Shown here: piece after piece, positions 6,879 through 15,051 of the stretch
Position numbering within the stretch: the stretch's first letter is position 1
Layout of the letters: each line of letters opens with the position of its first letter
DNA from: a virus
Reading direction: 5' to 3' (one strand)
Virus record (IMG/VR): IMGVR_UViG_3300043331_002226
Coordinates: 1-33,798 of that record
Length of the DNA stretch: 33,798 bases
Position numbers and translations under genes: made by a program
Notes under the pieces: model-generated
Seen by the model: the letters and a program-made list of their open reading frames with translations, nothing else
Told to the model about the DNA's origin: nothing
Databases searched by the model: none

Positions 6879-7443
6879 ACGGCTAATACCAAAGGCCCAA
6901 GCGCCACCGGAGGCGGAGAAGCCGGCCGGCCGGGATGTTCCGCTGCCGCTCGTGACGCGCTTCCAGGTCGCCGAGTGCCTCGGCGCGGACCCGACCACGG
7001 TGGCGAAATGGGAGCGGGCGGGCCTGCCGGTCGCCGAGCGAGGGTCCGGCGGCCGGGCGTCGAAGTACGCGCTCCCCGCGGTGATCCGCTGGTACGTGGC
7101 GCACGAGCGCGCGAAGTACGAGCGGGAGACCGGGACGCTGAACCTCGACGACGAGCGGGCGCGGCAGGCGAGGGCCCAGACACGCAAGACCGAGCTGGAG
7201 ATCCGCCGCCGGGAGGGGGAGCTGGTGGCCGTCGCCGAGGTCACCGCGCTGTGGAGTGAGCTCCTGGGGACCCTGCGAGCCACGCTACTGGCGCTCCCCG
7301 CCGCCCTCGCGGCGCCGCTGGACGCGACGGCCAAGGACAGCGGACCGCGGGCCGTGGAAGCGCTCCTGCGAGACCGGATGACGAGCGCGCTCCACGAGCT
7401 GGCCCGGTGGCGCCCGTCCGTCGCGCCCGAGGCCTCGACGTGA
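6868..7443 (+). CDS. Terminase small subunit, Nu1 family
   Basis: A 191-residue protein with a winged-helix DNA-recognition domain at about residues 28-75 (VTRFQVAECLGADPTTVAKW, then RASKYALPAVIRWYV), typical of lambda Nu1. It is followed by a charged helical segment (ERARQARAQTRKTELEIRRR) and a C-terminal region for large-subunit contact. It recognises the packaging start site and stimulates the large subunit. ATG 6868 overlaps the end of the upstream gene by 11 bases. The stop overlaps the terminase large-subunit GTG. The Nu1-GpA order supports a cos-type packaging system. Confidence 0.8.
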   Translation: MSRKRLIPKAQAPPEAEKPAGRDVPLPLVTRFQVAECLGADPTTVAKWERAGLPVAERGSGGRASKYALPAVIRWYVAHERAKYERETGTLNLDDERARQARAQTRKTELEIRRREGELVAVAEVTALWSELLGTLRATLLALPAALAAPLDATAKDSGPRAVEALLRDRMTSALHELARWRPSVAPEAST

Positions 7444-9293
7444 GCGTGGCGGTCGTGAAGCTCGCCGAGGTCCTCGCCGTCCTCGAGCCCCCGCCGCCGC
7501 TCACGGTCAGCCAGTGGGCGGACGCGGAGCGCCGGCTGCCGATCGGCAGCAGTGCCACGCCGGGTTCGTGGCGGACCGAGCCCTACCAGCGCGGGATCCT
7601 CGACAGCGTCCACGAGGGTGCCGAGACCGTCGTGCTGATGGCCTCCAGCCAGCTCGTCAAGACCGAGTTCTTGCTCAACCTGATCGGCTACACGATCGCC
7701 CACGACCCGGCGCCGATGCTCCTCGTCGAGCCAGCCGAGCACCTGGCCAAGCGCATCGCGAAGAACCGGCTCCGCCCCATGTTCGCCATGACCCCGGCGG
7801 TCCGGGCCCGCGTCGGGGACGGCCGGGGCCGCCAGAGCGGCGCGACGTTGCTCCTCACGCGCTACCCTGGCGGCCACCTGGTCCTCGCCGGCGCGAACAG
7901 CCCCACGCCGCTCGCCTCTGATCCGATCCGGATCGTCCTGTGCGACGAGATCGACAAGTACCCGCCCTACGTCGGCGACGAAGGCGATCCGCTGGCCCTC
8001 GCGATGAAGCGCACGACGACGTTCTGGAACCGGCTCCACGTGCTCACCTCGACGCCGACGATCAAGGGCATCTCGCGCATCGAGGCGTGGTTCGGGCTCA
8101 GCGACCAGCGCCGGTACTTCGTGCCGTGCCCGCGGTGCGCGGTGGCGTTCGTCATGGCGTGGCAGCACGTCCGGTGGGAGGGCGGCGCCGCCGGCGACCC
8201 AGAGACGGCGCACTTGGTCTGTCCGAGCTGCGGCGCCCGTATCGCCGACCACGAGCGGCTCGGCATGATCGCGCGGGGCGCGTGGCGCGCGACCGCGCCG
8301 TCCCGCGGGGTGATCGGGTTCCACGCCTGGGAGATCCTGTCGGCGCGGGCCACGCTGGCCCGGATTGTCCGGAACTTTCTCGCGGCCCGGGTCCGAGGCG
8401 TCGAGGCGCTCCGGGAATGGGTCAACCAGACGCTCGGCGAGACCTGGGAGGAAGCCGGTGAGCAGGTGCGGCCAGACAGGCTCCTGCTGCGACGCGAGGC
8501 GTACTCGGGTGAGGAACTTCCCGCCGGCATCGTCTGCCTCACGGCCGGCGTCGACGTCCAGGACGACCGGCTCGAGGCGCTGGTCGTCGGGTGGGGCCTG
8601 GGCGAGGAGTCTTGGGTCATCGAGGCGCGGACGCTGCCCGGGGATCCGGCGCGGCCCGAGGTGTGGCTCCAGCTCGATGCGGTCCTGACCACGCCGTACC
8701 GACACGCGGACGGCTCCCAGCGGACGATCCTGGCGCTGTGCTGCGACACGGCCGGACACCGGACGGACTACGTCTACGACTACGTGAAGCGCCGGCAGCA
8801 TCTCCGGGTCTTCGCCACGATCGGCCGCGACGGGGAGGACCGCCCGCTGGTCTCCGCCCCGAGCGAGAAGCGGAGCGGGCGAGATCCGCGCCCCGTGCGG
8901 CTCTACACGATCGGCGTCGACCTGGCCAAGGCGCTGCTGGCGTCCCGCCTCCAGCTCACCGCGAAGGGGCCCGGCTATGTGCACTTGCCGACGGGCGTCG
9001 ACGAGGAGTTCCTGGCGCAGCTCACCGCGGAGAAGCTCGTCACCCGCTACACGCATGGCGTGCCGCATCGGCAGTGGATCCAGACGCGGCCGCGGAACGA
9101 AGCGCTTGACACGTTCGTGCTCGCGATCGCGGCGCTGCGGCTGCTGAACCCTCGGCTCGAGATCATGGCTCAGCTCGCCGCCCAGCAGGCGCCGGCCGGG
9201 GCCGCGGCGCCCTTGGCGGTGTCGACGTCGAGCTCGCTCGAGCCCGCGCGGTCGCCGGAGCGGCGGGTCAGTCAGAGCCGGTACCTGTCGTGA
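7440..9293 (+). CDS. Terminase large subunit, GpA family
   Basis: A 617-residue protein, near the lambda gpA length. The N-terminal ATPase begins with LTVSQWADAERRLP and has a Walker A-like MASSQLVKTEFLLN and Walker B IRIVLCDEIDKYP. A zinc-ribbon pair CPRC and CPSC follows at about residues 230-265. The nuclease half has TAGVDVQDDRLEALVVGWG, LCCDTAGHRTDYVYDY and a closing DTFVLAIAALRLLNP. It powers DNA translocation into proheads and cuts the concatemer, acting with the small subunit and portal. GTG 7440 overlaps the upstream stop (GTGA). The GpA family generally makes cohesive ends. Confidence 0.92.
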   Translation: MSVAVVKLAEVLAVLEPPPPLTVSQWADAERRLPIGSSATPGSWRTEPYQRGILDSVHEGAETVVLMASSQLVKTEFLLNLIGYTIAHDPAPMLLVEPAEHLAKRIAKNRLRPMFAMTPAVRARVGDGRGRQSGATLLLTRYPGGHLVLAGANSPTPLASDPIRIVLCDEIDKYPPYVGDEGDPLALAMKRTTTFWNRLHVLTSTPTIKGISRIEAWFGLSDQRRYFVPCPRCAVAFVMAWQHVRWEGGAAGDPETAHLVCPSCGARIADHERLGMIARGAWRATAPSRGVIGFHAWEILSARATLARIVRNFLAARVRGVEALREWVNQTLGETWEEAGEQVRPDRLLLRREAYSGEELPAGIVCLTAGVDVQDDRLEALVVGWGLGEESWVIEARTLPGDPARPEVWLQLDAVLTTPYRHADGSQRTILALCCDTAGHRTDYVYDYVKRRQHLRVFATIGRDGEDRPLVSAPSEKRSGRDPRPVRLYTIGVDLAKALLASRLQLTAKGPGYVHLPTGVDEEFLAQLTAEKLVTRYTHGVPHRQWIQTRPRNEALDTFVLAIAALRLLNPRLEIMAQLAAQQAPAGAAAPLAVSTSSSLEPARSPERRVSQSRYLS

Positions 9294-9487
9294 GTTTTCG
9301 CGTCGAGGTCGTCAAGCGCCAGGTCCTGGTCGTCGAGGCGGACTCCGCCGAGCAGGCGCGCGCCCTCGGCATGATCGTGGCGGATGGGGCGGCGAGCGCC
9401 GCGACCCTCCGCCGGGTTCGGCTGGTGGCGTGCACGCTCGCGGTCGAGGACTGCCACAAGTTGACCGACGTGGCCGAGGGGAGGTAG
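9290..9487 (+). CDS. Small hypothetical protein
   Basis: A 65-residue protein of unknown family. It has a beta-rich start (FRVEVVKRQVLVVEADSAEQ), an Ala-rich helix, and LVACTLAVEDCHKL near the end. The GTG overlaps the terminase stop (GTGA), supporting translation as part of the late operon. The end resembles small phage proteins between terminase and portal. No motif fixes a function. Confidence 0.5.
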   Translation: MSFRVEVVKRQVLVVEADSAEQARALGMIVADGAASAATLRRVRLVACTLAVEDCHKLTDVAEGR

Positions 9488-9492
9488 ACTGC

Positions 9493-9624
9493 GTGCGGTC
9501 ATTCGGGGCGGTTCCGAAAGGGCAACGCTCCGACGTGCCAGCGCGGATCCGAAAGGGCAACGGGCTGGCGCACCGACGCCGGGATCGGTGTCGGAGTCGG
9601 GGGGAGGACCCCGGATGGCGCTGA
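9493..9624 (+). CDS. Possible small basic protein
   Basis: A 43-residue frame starting at GTG 9493 behind a strong GAGGGGAGG ribosome site. The product is very Arg-rich (RRRDRCRSRGEDPGWR at the end) and contains a short internal repeat (VPKGQ, IRKGN) encoded by a 15-base direct repeat. It overlaps the next small frame by 10 bases. It may be a real small DNA-binding protein, or the ribosome site may be incidental. Confidence 0.3.
   Translation: MRSFGAVPKGQRSDVPARIRKGNGLAHRRRDRCRSRGEDPGWR
9513..9562 (+). repeat. Two copies of a 15-bp direct repeat
   Basis: TCCGAAAGGGCAACG occurs exactly at 9513-9527 and 9548-9562, a 35-base period (about 3.3 helical turns). It lies between the terminase and head-tail genes. 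Helical phasing would suit a protein-binding pair such as terminase sites, but this is inference. Confidence 0.7.
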
Positions 9625-9722
9625 TCGTTCCGCTCGGCTGTCCAACCTGCCGCAAGCTCACGCCGCTCCACCACGAGTTTGGCGCCTGCCCGCTCACCCG
9701 GACACTCCCGAGGGCCGCCTGA
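9615..9722 (+). CDS. Small Cys-containing protein
   Basis: A 35-residue frame, MALIVPLGCPTCRKLTPLHH followed by EFGACPLTRTLPRAA. GGGGAGGA lies six bases before the ATG. A C-x2-C pair and a further Cys suggest a tiny zinc-binding peptide. It is followed after 1 base by the gpW-like start. No family recognised. Confidence 0.5.
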   Translation: MALIVPLGCPTCRKLTPLHHEFGACPLTRTLPRAA

Positions 9723-9723
9723 C

Positions 9724-9945
9724 GTGGCCTGGACCCAGTCCGACGTCGACGCGCTGCGGGCCCACATCGCCGCGCGGCTCGCCGGCGGCCAGGGCCGCCG
9801 GGTGCAGTTCGCCGACCGCTCGGTCGAGTTCGACGCGCTCGAGGACTGCTACAAGCTCCTCCAGGTCATGGAGGCGGACGTCAAGGCCGCCGGGGCCACG
9901 CCGCGGCCCCGCATGTACTTTCTCGACGCGGGAAAGGGGATCTGA
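9724..9945 (+). CDS. gpW-like head-tail joining protein
   Basis: A 73-residue protein, close to the 68 residues of lambda gpW. It shows the family pattern: WTQSDVDALRAHIAARLAGG, then RRVQFADRSVEFDALEDCYK. gpW binds beneath the portal after DNA packaging and stabilises the filled head. GTG 9724 is chosen because it is the first start at the family N-terminus and lies just after the upstream stop. Its own stop overlaps the portal ATG. Position between terminase and portal matches lambda. Confidence 0.8.
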   Translation: MAWTQSDVDALRAHIAARLAGGQGRRVQFADRSVEFDALEDCYKLLQVMEADVKAAGATPRPRMYFLDAGKGI

Positions 9946-11480
9946 TGCTGGGTGGAATCGCGCGCACCTTCCGGGGGACGTGGCAGACGTCGCTCGCGAC
10001 GAGCGTGGCCATCCGGAACAGTTACGACAGCGCAACCCGCGGCCGCCGGGCCCGGCAGTGGAGCGCGCCGACGCTCGGCCCGAACGCGGCCACGCTGCCG
10101 AACCTCACCACGCTCCGGGCCCGGTCGCGCCACGCCTATCGGAACGACCCCTATGGCGGCGGCGCGATCGACATCCGCGTCGAGCAGCTCGTCGGCACGG
10201 GCATCGCCCCGAAGTCGATGGCCGAGGACCCGGCGTTCCGCGCGCAAGTGCAGGCCCTCTGGCGGCGATGGGTAGCGGAATGCGACGCCGACGGGCGGTT
10301 GAACTTCTACGGCCTGCAGGCCCAGGCGACGCGCTGCTGGCAGGAGGCAGGGGAGGTGTTCATCCGGCTGCGGAAGCGCCGGCCCGAGGACGGCCTGGCG
10401 GTGCCGCTCCAGCTCCAGGTCCTGGAGCCGGAACTCTGCCCGCTCCACCACGTCGGCGCGCGTGGGGCGAACACGATCCGCGCGGGGATCGAGCTCTCGC
10501 CGATCGGGGCGCGCGTCGCCTACTGGTTCTATCGCGCCCACCCCGCCGACGCGGATCCCCGCCTGTCGGCGGCCCCGCTCATCGCCCTCCCCGCAGAGAG
10601 CGTGCTCCACGTCTACCAGCCGGAGCGCGCGGGCCAGCTCCGCGGGGTCCCGCACCTCTACCGGGCGCTGCTCACCATGCGAGATCTCGACGTCGGAGAC
10701 GACGCCACACTTCTCCGCTGGCAGCTCGGCAACATGTTCATGGGCTGGATTCAGCACGCCCCCAGCGGCGCGGACGGCACGCTCAACCCGATCACCGGGC
10801 AGCCGATCGAGCGGGACGCCAAGGACCAGGCGCTCGTCTCCATGGAGCCGGGCGCCATGGCCGATCTCCTGCCCGGGGAGGAGCTGCAGTTCAACGACCC
10901 GCCGGAGGCCGGCCAGACCTACGAAGCCTTCATGCGCCAGCAGCTCCGGAAGATCGCCGCGGCGGCGCGCGTGCCGTATCACGCGCTCACCGGCGACATG
11001 GCCCAGGTCAACGATCGGACCATCCGGGTGATCCTCCAGGACTTCCGCCGGTCGCTCGAGCAGCTGCAGTGGGCGGTCCTTGTGCACCAGCTCTGCCGGC
11101 CGGTGTGGACCGCCTGGTTCGACGCGGCCGTCGTCAGCGGGGCGCTGACCGTGCCGGCGGCGTACTTCGCCGATCCAACGCCCTGGCAGCCGGTCGAGTG
11201 GCATCCGGATCGGTGGGGATACATCCACCCCGTCCAGGACGTCCAGGCCGACGAGAACCTCGTGCGGGCCGGCTTCGACAGCCGCGCCAACGTCGTCAAG
11301 CGCCGGGGCTACGACGTCGAGGATATCGACCGGCAGCGTGCGACCGACAACGCGCGCGAGGACCAGCTCGGCCTCGTCAGCGATTCCGATCCTCGGAAGA
11401 CGAGCCGCGCCGGCCTCACCCAGGCGCGGCCCGAGGGAACGGAGCTGCCGGACACCACCACCCCCGCGGCGGCAGAGTGA
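9945..11480 (+). CDS. Portal protein, lambda gpB family
   Basis: A 511-residue protein, near the lambda gpB size. Family features are SRHAYRNDPYGGGAIDIRVE and LVGTGIAPKS in the N-terminal part, GEVFIRLRKR and LQVLEPELC in the wing region, then VLHVYQPERAGQLRGVPHLY, and the C-terminal GDMAQVNDRTIRVILQDFRR. It forms the dodecameric ring at one head vertex through which DNA enters and exits. Its start overlaps the gpW-like stop, and its end overlaps the HTH gene start. No frame break is seen. Confidence 0.92.
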   Translation: MLGGIARTFRGTWQTSLATSVAIRNSYDSATRGRRARQWSAPTLGPNAATLPNLTTLRARSRHAYRNDPYGGGAIDIRVEQLVGTGIAPKSMAEDPAFRAQVQALWRRWVAECDADGRLNFYGLQAQATRCWQEAGEVFIRLRKRRPEDGLAVPLQLQVLEPELCPLHHVGARGANTIRAGIELSPIGARVAYWFYRAHPADADPRLSAAPLIALPAESVLHVYQPERAGQLRGVPHLYRALLTMRDLDVGDDATLLRWQLGNMFMGWIQHAPSGADGTLNPITGQPIERDAKDQALVSMEPGAMADLLPGEELQFNDPPEAGQTYEAFMRQQLRKIAAAARVPYHALTGDMAQVNDRTIRVILQDFRRSLEQLQWAVLVHQLCRPVWTAWFDAAVVSGALTVPAAYFADPTPWQPVEWHPDRWGYIHPVQDVQADENLVRAGFDSRANVVKRRGYDVEDIDRQRATDNAREDQLGLVSDSDPRKTSRAGLTQARPEGTELPDTTTPAAAE

Positions 11481-11710
11481 GCGTCGCTCCGCGGAGCCCG
11501 AGTGAGCTGCTCCCTCTGGACGCCCTGGCACAGCGACTCCGGGTCAGCCCGAAAACCGTGAAGCGACTCGCCCGAGAGTCCGGGTTCCCCCTGTTCCGGC
11601 TCACCCCGACCAGCCTTGCGCTCTACGCGTTCTGGCCCGAAGTCGAGCGCTGGATCCGGAAGCACGCGACACCCTGTCAAGTGGACAAGTCGGGACACCG
11701 CCGACCCTAG
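11477..11710 (+). CDS. Small HTH protein, excisionase/MerR-like fold
   Basis: A 77-residue protein with a helix-turn-helix unit LDALAQRLRVSPKTVKRLAR followed by FPLFRLTPTSLALYAFWPEV and WIRKH, the pattern of HTH_17/excisionase-type domains. GTG 11477 overlaps the portal stop. A DNA-binding protein between portal and protease is unusual in lambda-like clusters; it may regulate late genes or be a displaced excisionase. No integrase is visible in the window. Confidence 0.55.
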   Translation: MSVAPRSPSELLPLDALAQRLRVSPKTVKRLARESGFPLFRLTPTSLALYAFWPEVERWIRKHATPCQVDKSGHRRP

Positions 11711-11727
11711 GCGGGACACAGCCCGCC
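11710..11727 (+). terminator. Short GC hairpin after the HTH gene
   Basis: GGCGGG (11710-11715) and CCCGCC (11722-11727) form a 6-bp stem with a 6-base loop, immediately after the TAG of the HTH gene. CTTCCC follows rather than a T-run, so it is at best a weak terminator or RNA processing site. Confidence 0.35.
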
Positions 11728-11764
11728 CTTCCCGGTTCGCGCTCGAACCCACCCCATACCCTGT

Positions 11765-11793
11765 CTCGCGTGAGCACCACCCGTCCACGCGAG
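11765..11793 (+). promoter_or_regulatory. Hairpin in the leader of the protease gene
   Basis: CTCGCGTG (11765-11772) and CACGCGAG (11786-11793) are perfect 8-bp inverted repeats separated by 13 bases. The hairpin ends 3 bases before the GGGGAGGGG ribosome site (from 11797) of the capsid protease. It could set expression of the protease-scaffold relative to upstream genes, or bind a protein. Confidence 0.4.
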
Positions 11794-11810
11794 TCCGGGG
11801 AGGGGCGGAT

Positions 11811-12866
11811 GTGAAGACGCGGACCTGGTATCGCATCGTCGCGCAGGCCGACTCCGACGTCGCCGAGCTGTTCGTGTTCGACAGCATCGGGAAGTCCTTC
11901 TGGGACGACAGCACGGTCACGGCCAAGCAGTTCGTCGCCGACCTTGCCGCGCTGCCCGAGTCGGTGCAGACGATCCGCGTCCGGGTGAACAGCCCGGGCG
12001 GCGACGTCTTCGACGCAGTGGCGATCGCCAACGCGCTGCGTGCGGAGCGCACGGAGAAGGGCCGAACGGTCGAAATGTCGATCGAGGGGCTCGCGGCCAG
12101 CGCGGCCACGATCATCACGATGGCGGGCGATCCGATCCGGATCGTCAAGAACGGGCTCGTGATGGTGCACAACCCGCACGGCTTCGTCTACGGCACGGCC
12201 GAGGACATGCGGAAGATCGCCGGCCTGCTCGACAAGGTGCGGGACACCATCGTGGCCACCTACCAGTGGCACTCGTCGCTCGACGCCGAGACCCTCGTCG
12301 CGCTCATGGACGAGACGACCTGGATGACTGCCGAGGAGGCGATCGAGAAGGGCTTCGCGTCGGAGCTCGTCGAGGACGCCGCGCAGGCAACCGCCCAATT
12401 CCGGCCGGCCGCGCTGGTGCCGCTGGGGGAGATCCCGGCGAAGCACCGCCCGGCGGTGGATGCCTGGACCGCCAAGCCGGCGGCGCCGCCCGAGCCGGCC
12501 AAGCCGGCGGCGGCGAAGGACGTGCTCGCCCGGTGCAAGGCGGCACACCTTCTCGAGCTGGCGGAGCCGCTCCTTGACGCTGCCCTGTCGCTCGATCAGG
12601 TCGACGCTCGGCTGGCGGCCGCGACGGAGATCCGCGCGCTCTGCACCACGGGCAAGTTCCCCGAGCTCGCCGCCGGGTACATCCAGGCAGCGACGCCAGC
12701 CGCCGTCGTGCGGGCGCATCTCACGACCCTCGGGGCGAAGTTCGACGCGATCGAGATCGACAGCCACGTGCGGCCGGATCCGGAGCGGACCGCCGCCACA
12801 CGGGCGGCCCTGAATCCCGCGGCCATCTACGCCGAGCGGAATCAGCTCGGCGCCCGGAAGGAGTGA
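11811..12866 (+). CDS. ClpP/S14-type head maturation protease with C-terminal scaffold-like region
   Basis: A 351-residue protein. The protease fold spans about residues 1-200: VRVNSPGGDVFDAVAIANAL, the nucleophile-Ser segment IEGLAASAATIITMAGD, the His segment VMVHNPHG, and MDETTWMTAEEAIEKGFASE. These match phage ClpP-like prohead proteases. A Pro/Ala linker follows at about 225, then a helical segment (AAHLLELAEPLLDAAL), likely to be a scaffold-type domain as in lambda C/Nu3. The enzyme processes portal or capsid-associated proteins during assembly. GTG 11811, behind GGGGAGGGG, is preferred over a distant upstream ATG. The stop overlaps an alternative GTG of the next gene. Confidence 0.85.
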   Translation: MKTRTWYRIVAQADSDVAELFVFDSIGKSFWDDSTVTAKQFVADLAALPESVQTIRVRVNSPGGDVFDAVAIANALRAERTEKGRTVEMSIEGLAASAATIITMAGDPIRIVKNGLVMVHNPHGFVYGTAEDMRKIAGLLDKVRDTIVATYQWHSSLDAETLVALMDETTWMTAEEAIEKGFASELVEDAAQATAQFRPAALVPLGEIPAKHRPAVDAWTAKPAAPPEPAKPAAAKDVLARCKAAHLLELAEPLLDAALSLDQVDARLAAATEIRALCTTGKFPELAAGYIQAATPAAVVRAHLTTLGAKFDAIEIDSHVRPDPERTAATRAALNPAAIYAERNQLGARKE

Positions 12867-12871
12867 CGCCC

Positions 12872-14032
12872 ATGAAGCGCTTCGGCGGAGGCCTCTCGTT
12901 GCTGCCGGTCCTCACCATCCTGGCCGCCCTGTTCGCGCAGGTCGACAACGCGACGAAGGCGCTGTGGGCCCGACTCCGGCGGGTGCGCCAGACGCACGCC
13001 GCGGGCCTCGCGTGGCTCCAGGCGCTCCGGCTCACCGGCTTCGGCGCGTGGCGAGTCGTCCCGATCTGCGGCGGGGCGTCGCTCACCGAGGGCCAGCACG
13101 CCGGCGAGTTCCTGCTCGGTGAGACGTCGCCGGGCAAGCGGGAGAGCGTCGTGGTCCTCTCGGGCCAGAACCTGAAGGGCGGCGCGGTGGTCGGGCGGGT
13201 GAACAAGGGCGTCGGCCGCGCCTCCACGCCGACGGTGGTCGGGACGGGCAACGGCACGATGTCCCAGGTCTTCGCGGGGCCCGAGGTGGAGAAGGGGAAC
13301 TATGTCGTCAAGCTGATCACGGCGGTCACCAACGGCGGCGTCTTTTCGGTGACCACGCCCAGCGGCCGGCCCCTCCCGGACTTCACGCTGACCCCGGGAG
13401 CCGGCGGTACCACGGCCTACACGGCGGGCTGGCGGCATCTCCGGTTCTCCATCACGGACGGCTCGACGGACTTCGTGGTCAACGACACGTTCACGATCGT
13501 CGTCGATGCGACCGCCCCGCTCGTCATCGGCACCGGCAACGGCACGGTGTCCGGCCTCTCCCTCGGGCCTGATGCCAAGACCGGCACCTATCGAGTCGAG
13601 ATCACCGCGGCGATCACCAACGGCGGCGAGCTGAAGATCATCGGGCCGGATGGCGACGTGGTCGACGTCGGGTTCATCGTCGCTGGCGCCGGCGGCACGC
13701 TGGTGCTCGCCAACCGGCGTCAGCTGAACGTCACCATCACCGAGGGCAGCACCGACTTCGCGGTCGGCGACGCCTTCAACATCGCCGTCTTCAACGAGCT
13801 GGCCGGCGGCAAGGTCGTCGCCTGGGACCCGGTGACCTACGACGGCCGCGACGACGTGGCGGGGATCCTCTACGACAACGTGGACGCCTCGGGCGGGGAC
13901 AAGCCCGGCGTGCTGGTCAGCCGGGACGCCGAGGTCGCGAAGAGCCTGCTGCAGTGGGCGGCGGCCATCACCGCCGCACAGAAGGAGTCGGCGTACCTGG
14001 ACCTGGCGAAGCGCGGCGTGATCGCCCGCTAG
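12872..14032 (+). CDS. Head decoration protein with N-terminal extension and two inserted repeat domains
   Basis: A 386-residue protein, far longer than lambda gpD (about 110). The decoration fold appears split. LTEGQHAGEFLLGETSPGKR to VVGRV (about residues 71-108) is its start; VVAWDPVTYDGRDDVAGILY to the end (about 312-386) is its remainder. Between them lie two tandem copies of a roughly 90-residue beta domain, each starting VxGTGNGTxS and ending GSTDFxVxDxFxI. Residues 1-68 are a separate extension with a hydrophobic stretch LLPVLTILAALFAQV. Decoration proteins cap the capsid threefold axes; inserted domains may be surface-exposed and adhesive. ATG 12872 has AGGAG at good spacing. The extension may be an in-frame fusion of a small upstream gene. 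Confidence 0.75.
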   Translation: MKRFGGGLSLLPVLTILAALFAQVDNATKALWARLRRVRQTHAAGLAWLQALRLTGFGAWRVVPICGGASLTEGQHAGEFLLGETSPGKRESVVVLSGQNLKGGAVVGRVNKGVGRASTPTVVGTGNGTMSQVFAGPEVEKGNYVVKLITAVTNGGVFSVTTPSGRPLPDFTLTPGAGGTTAYTAGWRHLRFSITDGSTDFVVNDTFTIVVDATAPLVIGTGNGTVSGLSLGPDAKTGTYRVEITAAITNGGELKIIGPDGDVVDVGFIVAGAGGTLVLANRRQLNVTITEGSTDFAVGDAFNIAVFNELAGGKVVAWDPVTYDGRDDVAGILYDNVDASGGDKPGVLVSRDAEVAKSLLQWAAAITAAQKESAYLDLAKRGVIAR

Positions 14033-14054
14033 CGCGCGAGGGAGGGCCACCGCA

Positions 14055-15044
14055 ATGCTCGACGTCTTCAAGTCCGACGCCTTCTCGACGGTCTCGCTCA
14101 CGGCGGCGATCCTCAAGGCCCCGTTCAAGCCGGGCCGGATCGGGGAGCTTCGGCTCTTCCGCGAGGCCGGCATCATGACGACCACGGCCGTCGTCGAGGA
14201 GGTGGCCGGCCGGCTCAATCTGATCCAGACCACTCAGCGCGGCGCGCCGGCCGTGGCCTCCGAGGGCCAGAACCGACGGACGGCACGGAGCTTCCTGGTG
14301 CCGCACATCGCGAAGGAAGGCCGGATCACCGCCGACCAGGTCCAGAACGTCCGCGCGTTCGGCTCCGAAGACCAGATGGTGGGGGTGCAGCAGCTCGTCG
14401 ACCAGGAGCTGGCGACGCTGCGCGGCGAGCACGAGGTCACCCTCGAGTTTCATCGGATCGGCGCGCTCAAGGGGACGATCCTCGACGCCGACGGGAGCAC
14501 GCTCTTCAACCTGTTCACCGAGTTCAACGTCGCGCAGCAGACCAAGGACTTCGCGCTCTCCAACGCGAACCTCGACGTCCGGAACGAGGTGGTGGCGGCC
14601 GCCCGCCTGATCGAGGGCGAGCTGGGAGCCGACCGGTACATCGGACTCCGGGCATTCTGCAGCGCGGGTTTCTTCGACGCGCTGGTGGGGCACGCCCAGG
14701 TCAAGGAGTCGCTGAAGTACCAGGAGAGCGCCACCCTGCGGGCCGACCTCCGGAGCGGGTTCGCCTTCGGGGGCGTGATGTGGGAGGAGTACCGGGGCAG
14801 CGTGAGCGGCCAGGCATTCATCCCGGCCAACGAGGCCATTCTGTTCCCCGAGGGAACCGGGATCTTCGCCACGTACTTCGCCCCGGCCGACTTCATCGAG
14901 GCGGCCAACACCATCGGGCTCCCGATGTACGCGAAGGCGGCGCCGGACGAGAAGTTCGCGCGGTTCGTGGACCTGCACACGCAGCAGAACCCGCTGAACC
15001 TCTGCCTGCGGCCGCGGGCCGTCCTGAAGGTCACCAAGTCGTAG
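14055..15044 (+). CDS. Major capsid protein, lambda E family
   Basis: A 329-residue protein, close to lambda gpE (341). Characteristic segments are LDVFKSDAFSTVSLTAAI near the start, VASEGQNRRTARSFLVPHI, and DADGSTLFNLFTEFNV in the middle. The C-terminal third has MWEEYRGSVSGQAFIPANEA and FATYFAPADFIEAANTIGLP. It forms the HK97-fold shell. GAGGG precedes ATG 14055. It follows the decoration gene as in lambda (D then E). Confidence 0.93.
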   Translation: MLDVFKSDAFSTVSLTAAILKAPFKPGRIGELRLFREAGIMTTTAVVEEVAGRLNLIQTTQRGAPAVASEGQNRRTARSFLVPHIAKEGRITADQVQNVRAFGSEDQMVGVQQLVDQELATLRGEHEVTLEFHRIGALKGTILDADGSTLFNLFTEFNVAQQTKDFALSNANLDVRNEVVAAARLIEGELGADRYIGLRAFCSAGFFDALVGHAQVKESLKYQESATLRADLRSGFAFGGVMWEEYRGSVSGQAFIPANEAILFPEGTGIFATYFAPADFIEAANTIGLPMYAKAAPDEKFARFVDLHTQQNPLNLCLRPRAVLKVTKS

Positions 15045-15051
15045 GACCGGC

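Noticed and set aside
6630-9068. Very long minus-strand open frame (about 810 codons) opposite the terminase genes
   Set aside because: It is a GC-bias shadow: composition is Arg/Asp/Gly/His-rich with no domain, and the plus strand carries clear TerS and TerL.
9849-11531. Long minus-strand frame opposite the portal gene
   Set aside because: Low-complexity product with no recognisable fold; the plus-strand portal is unambiguous.
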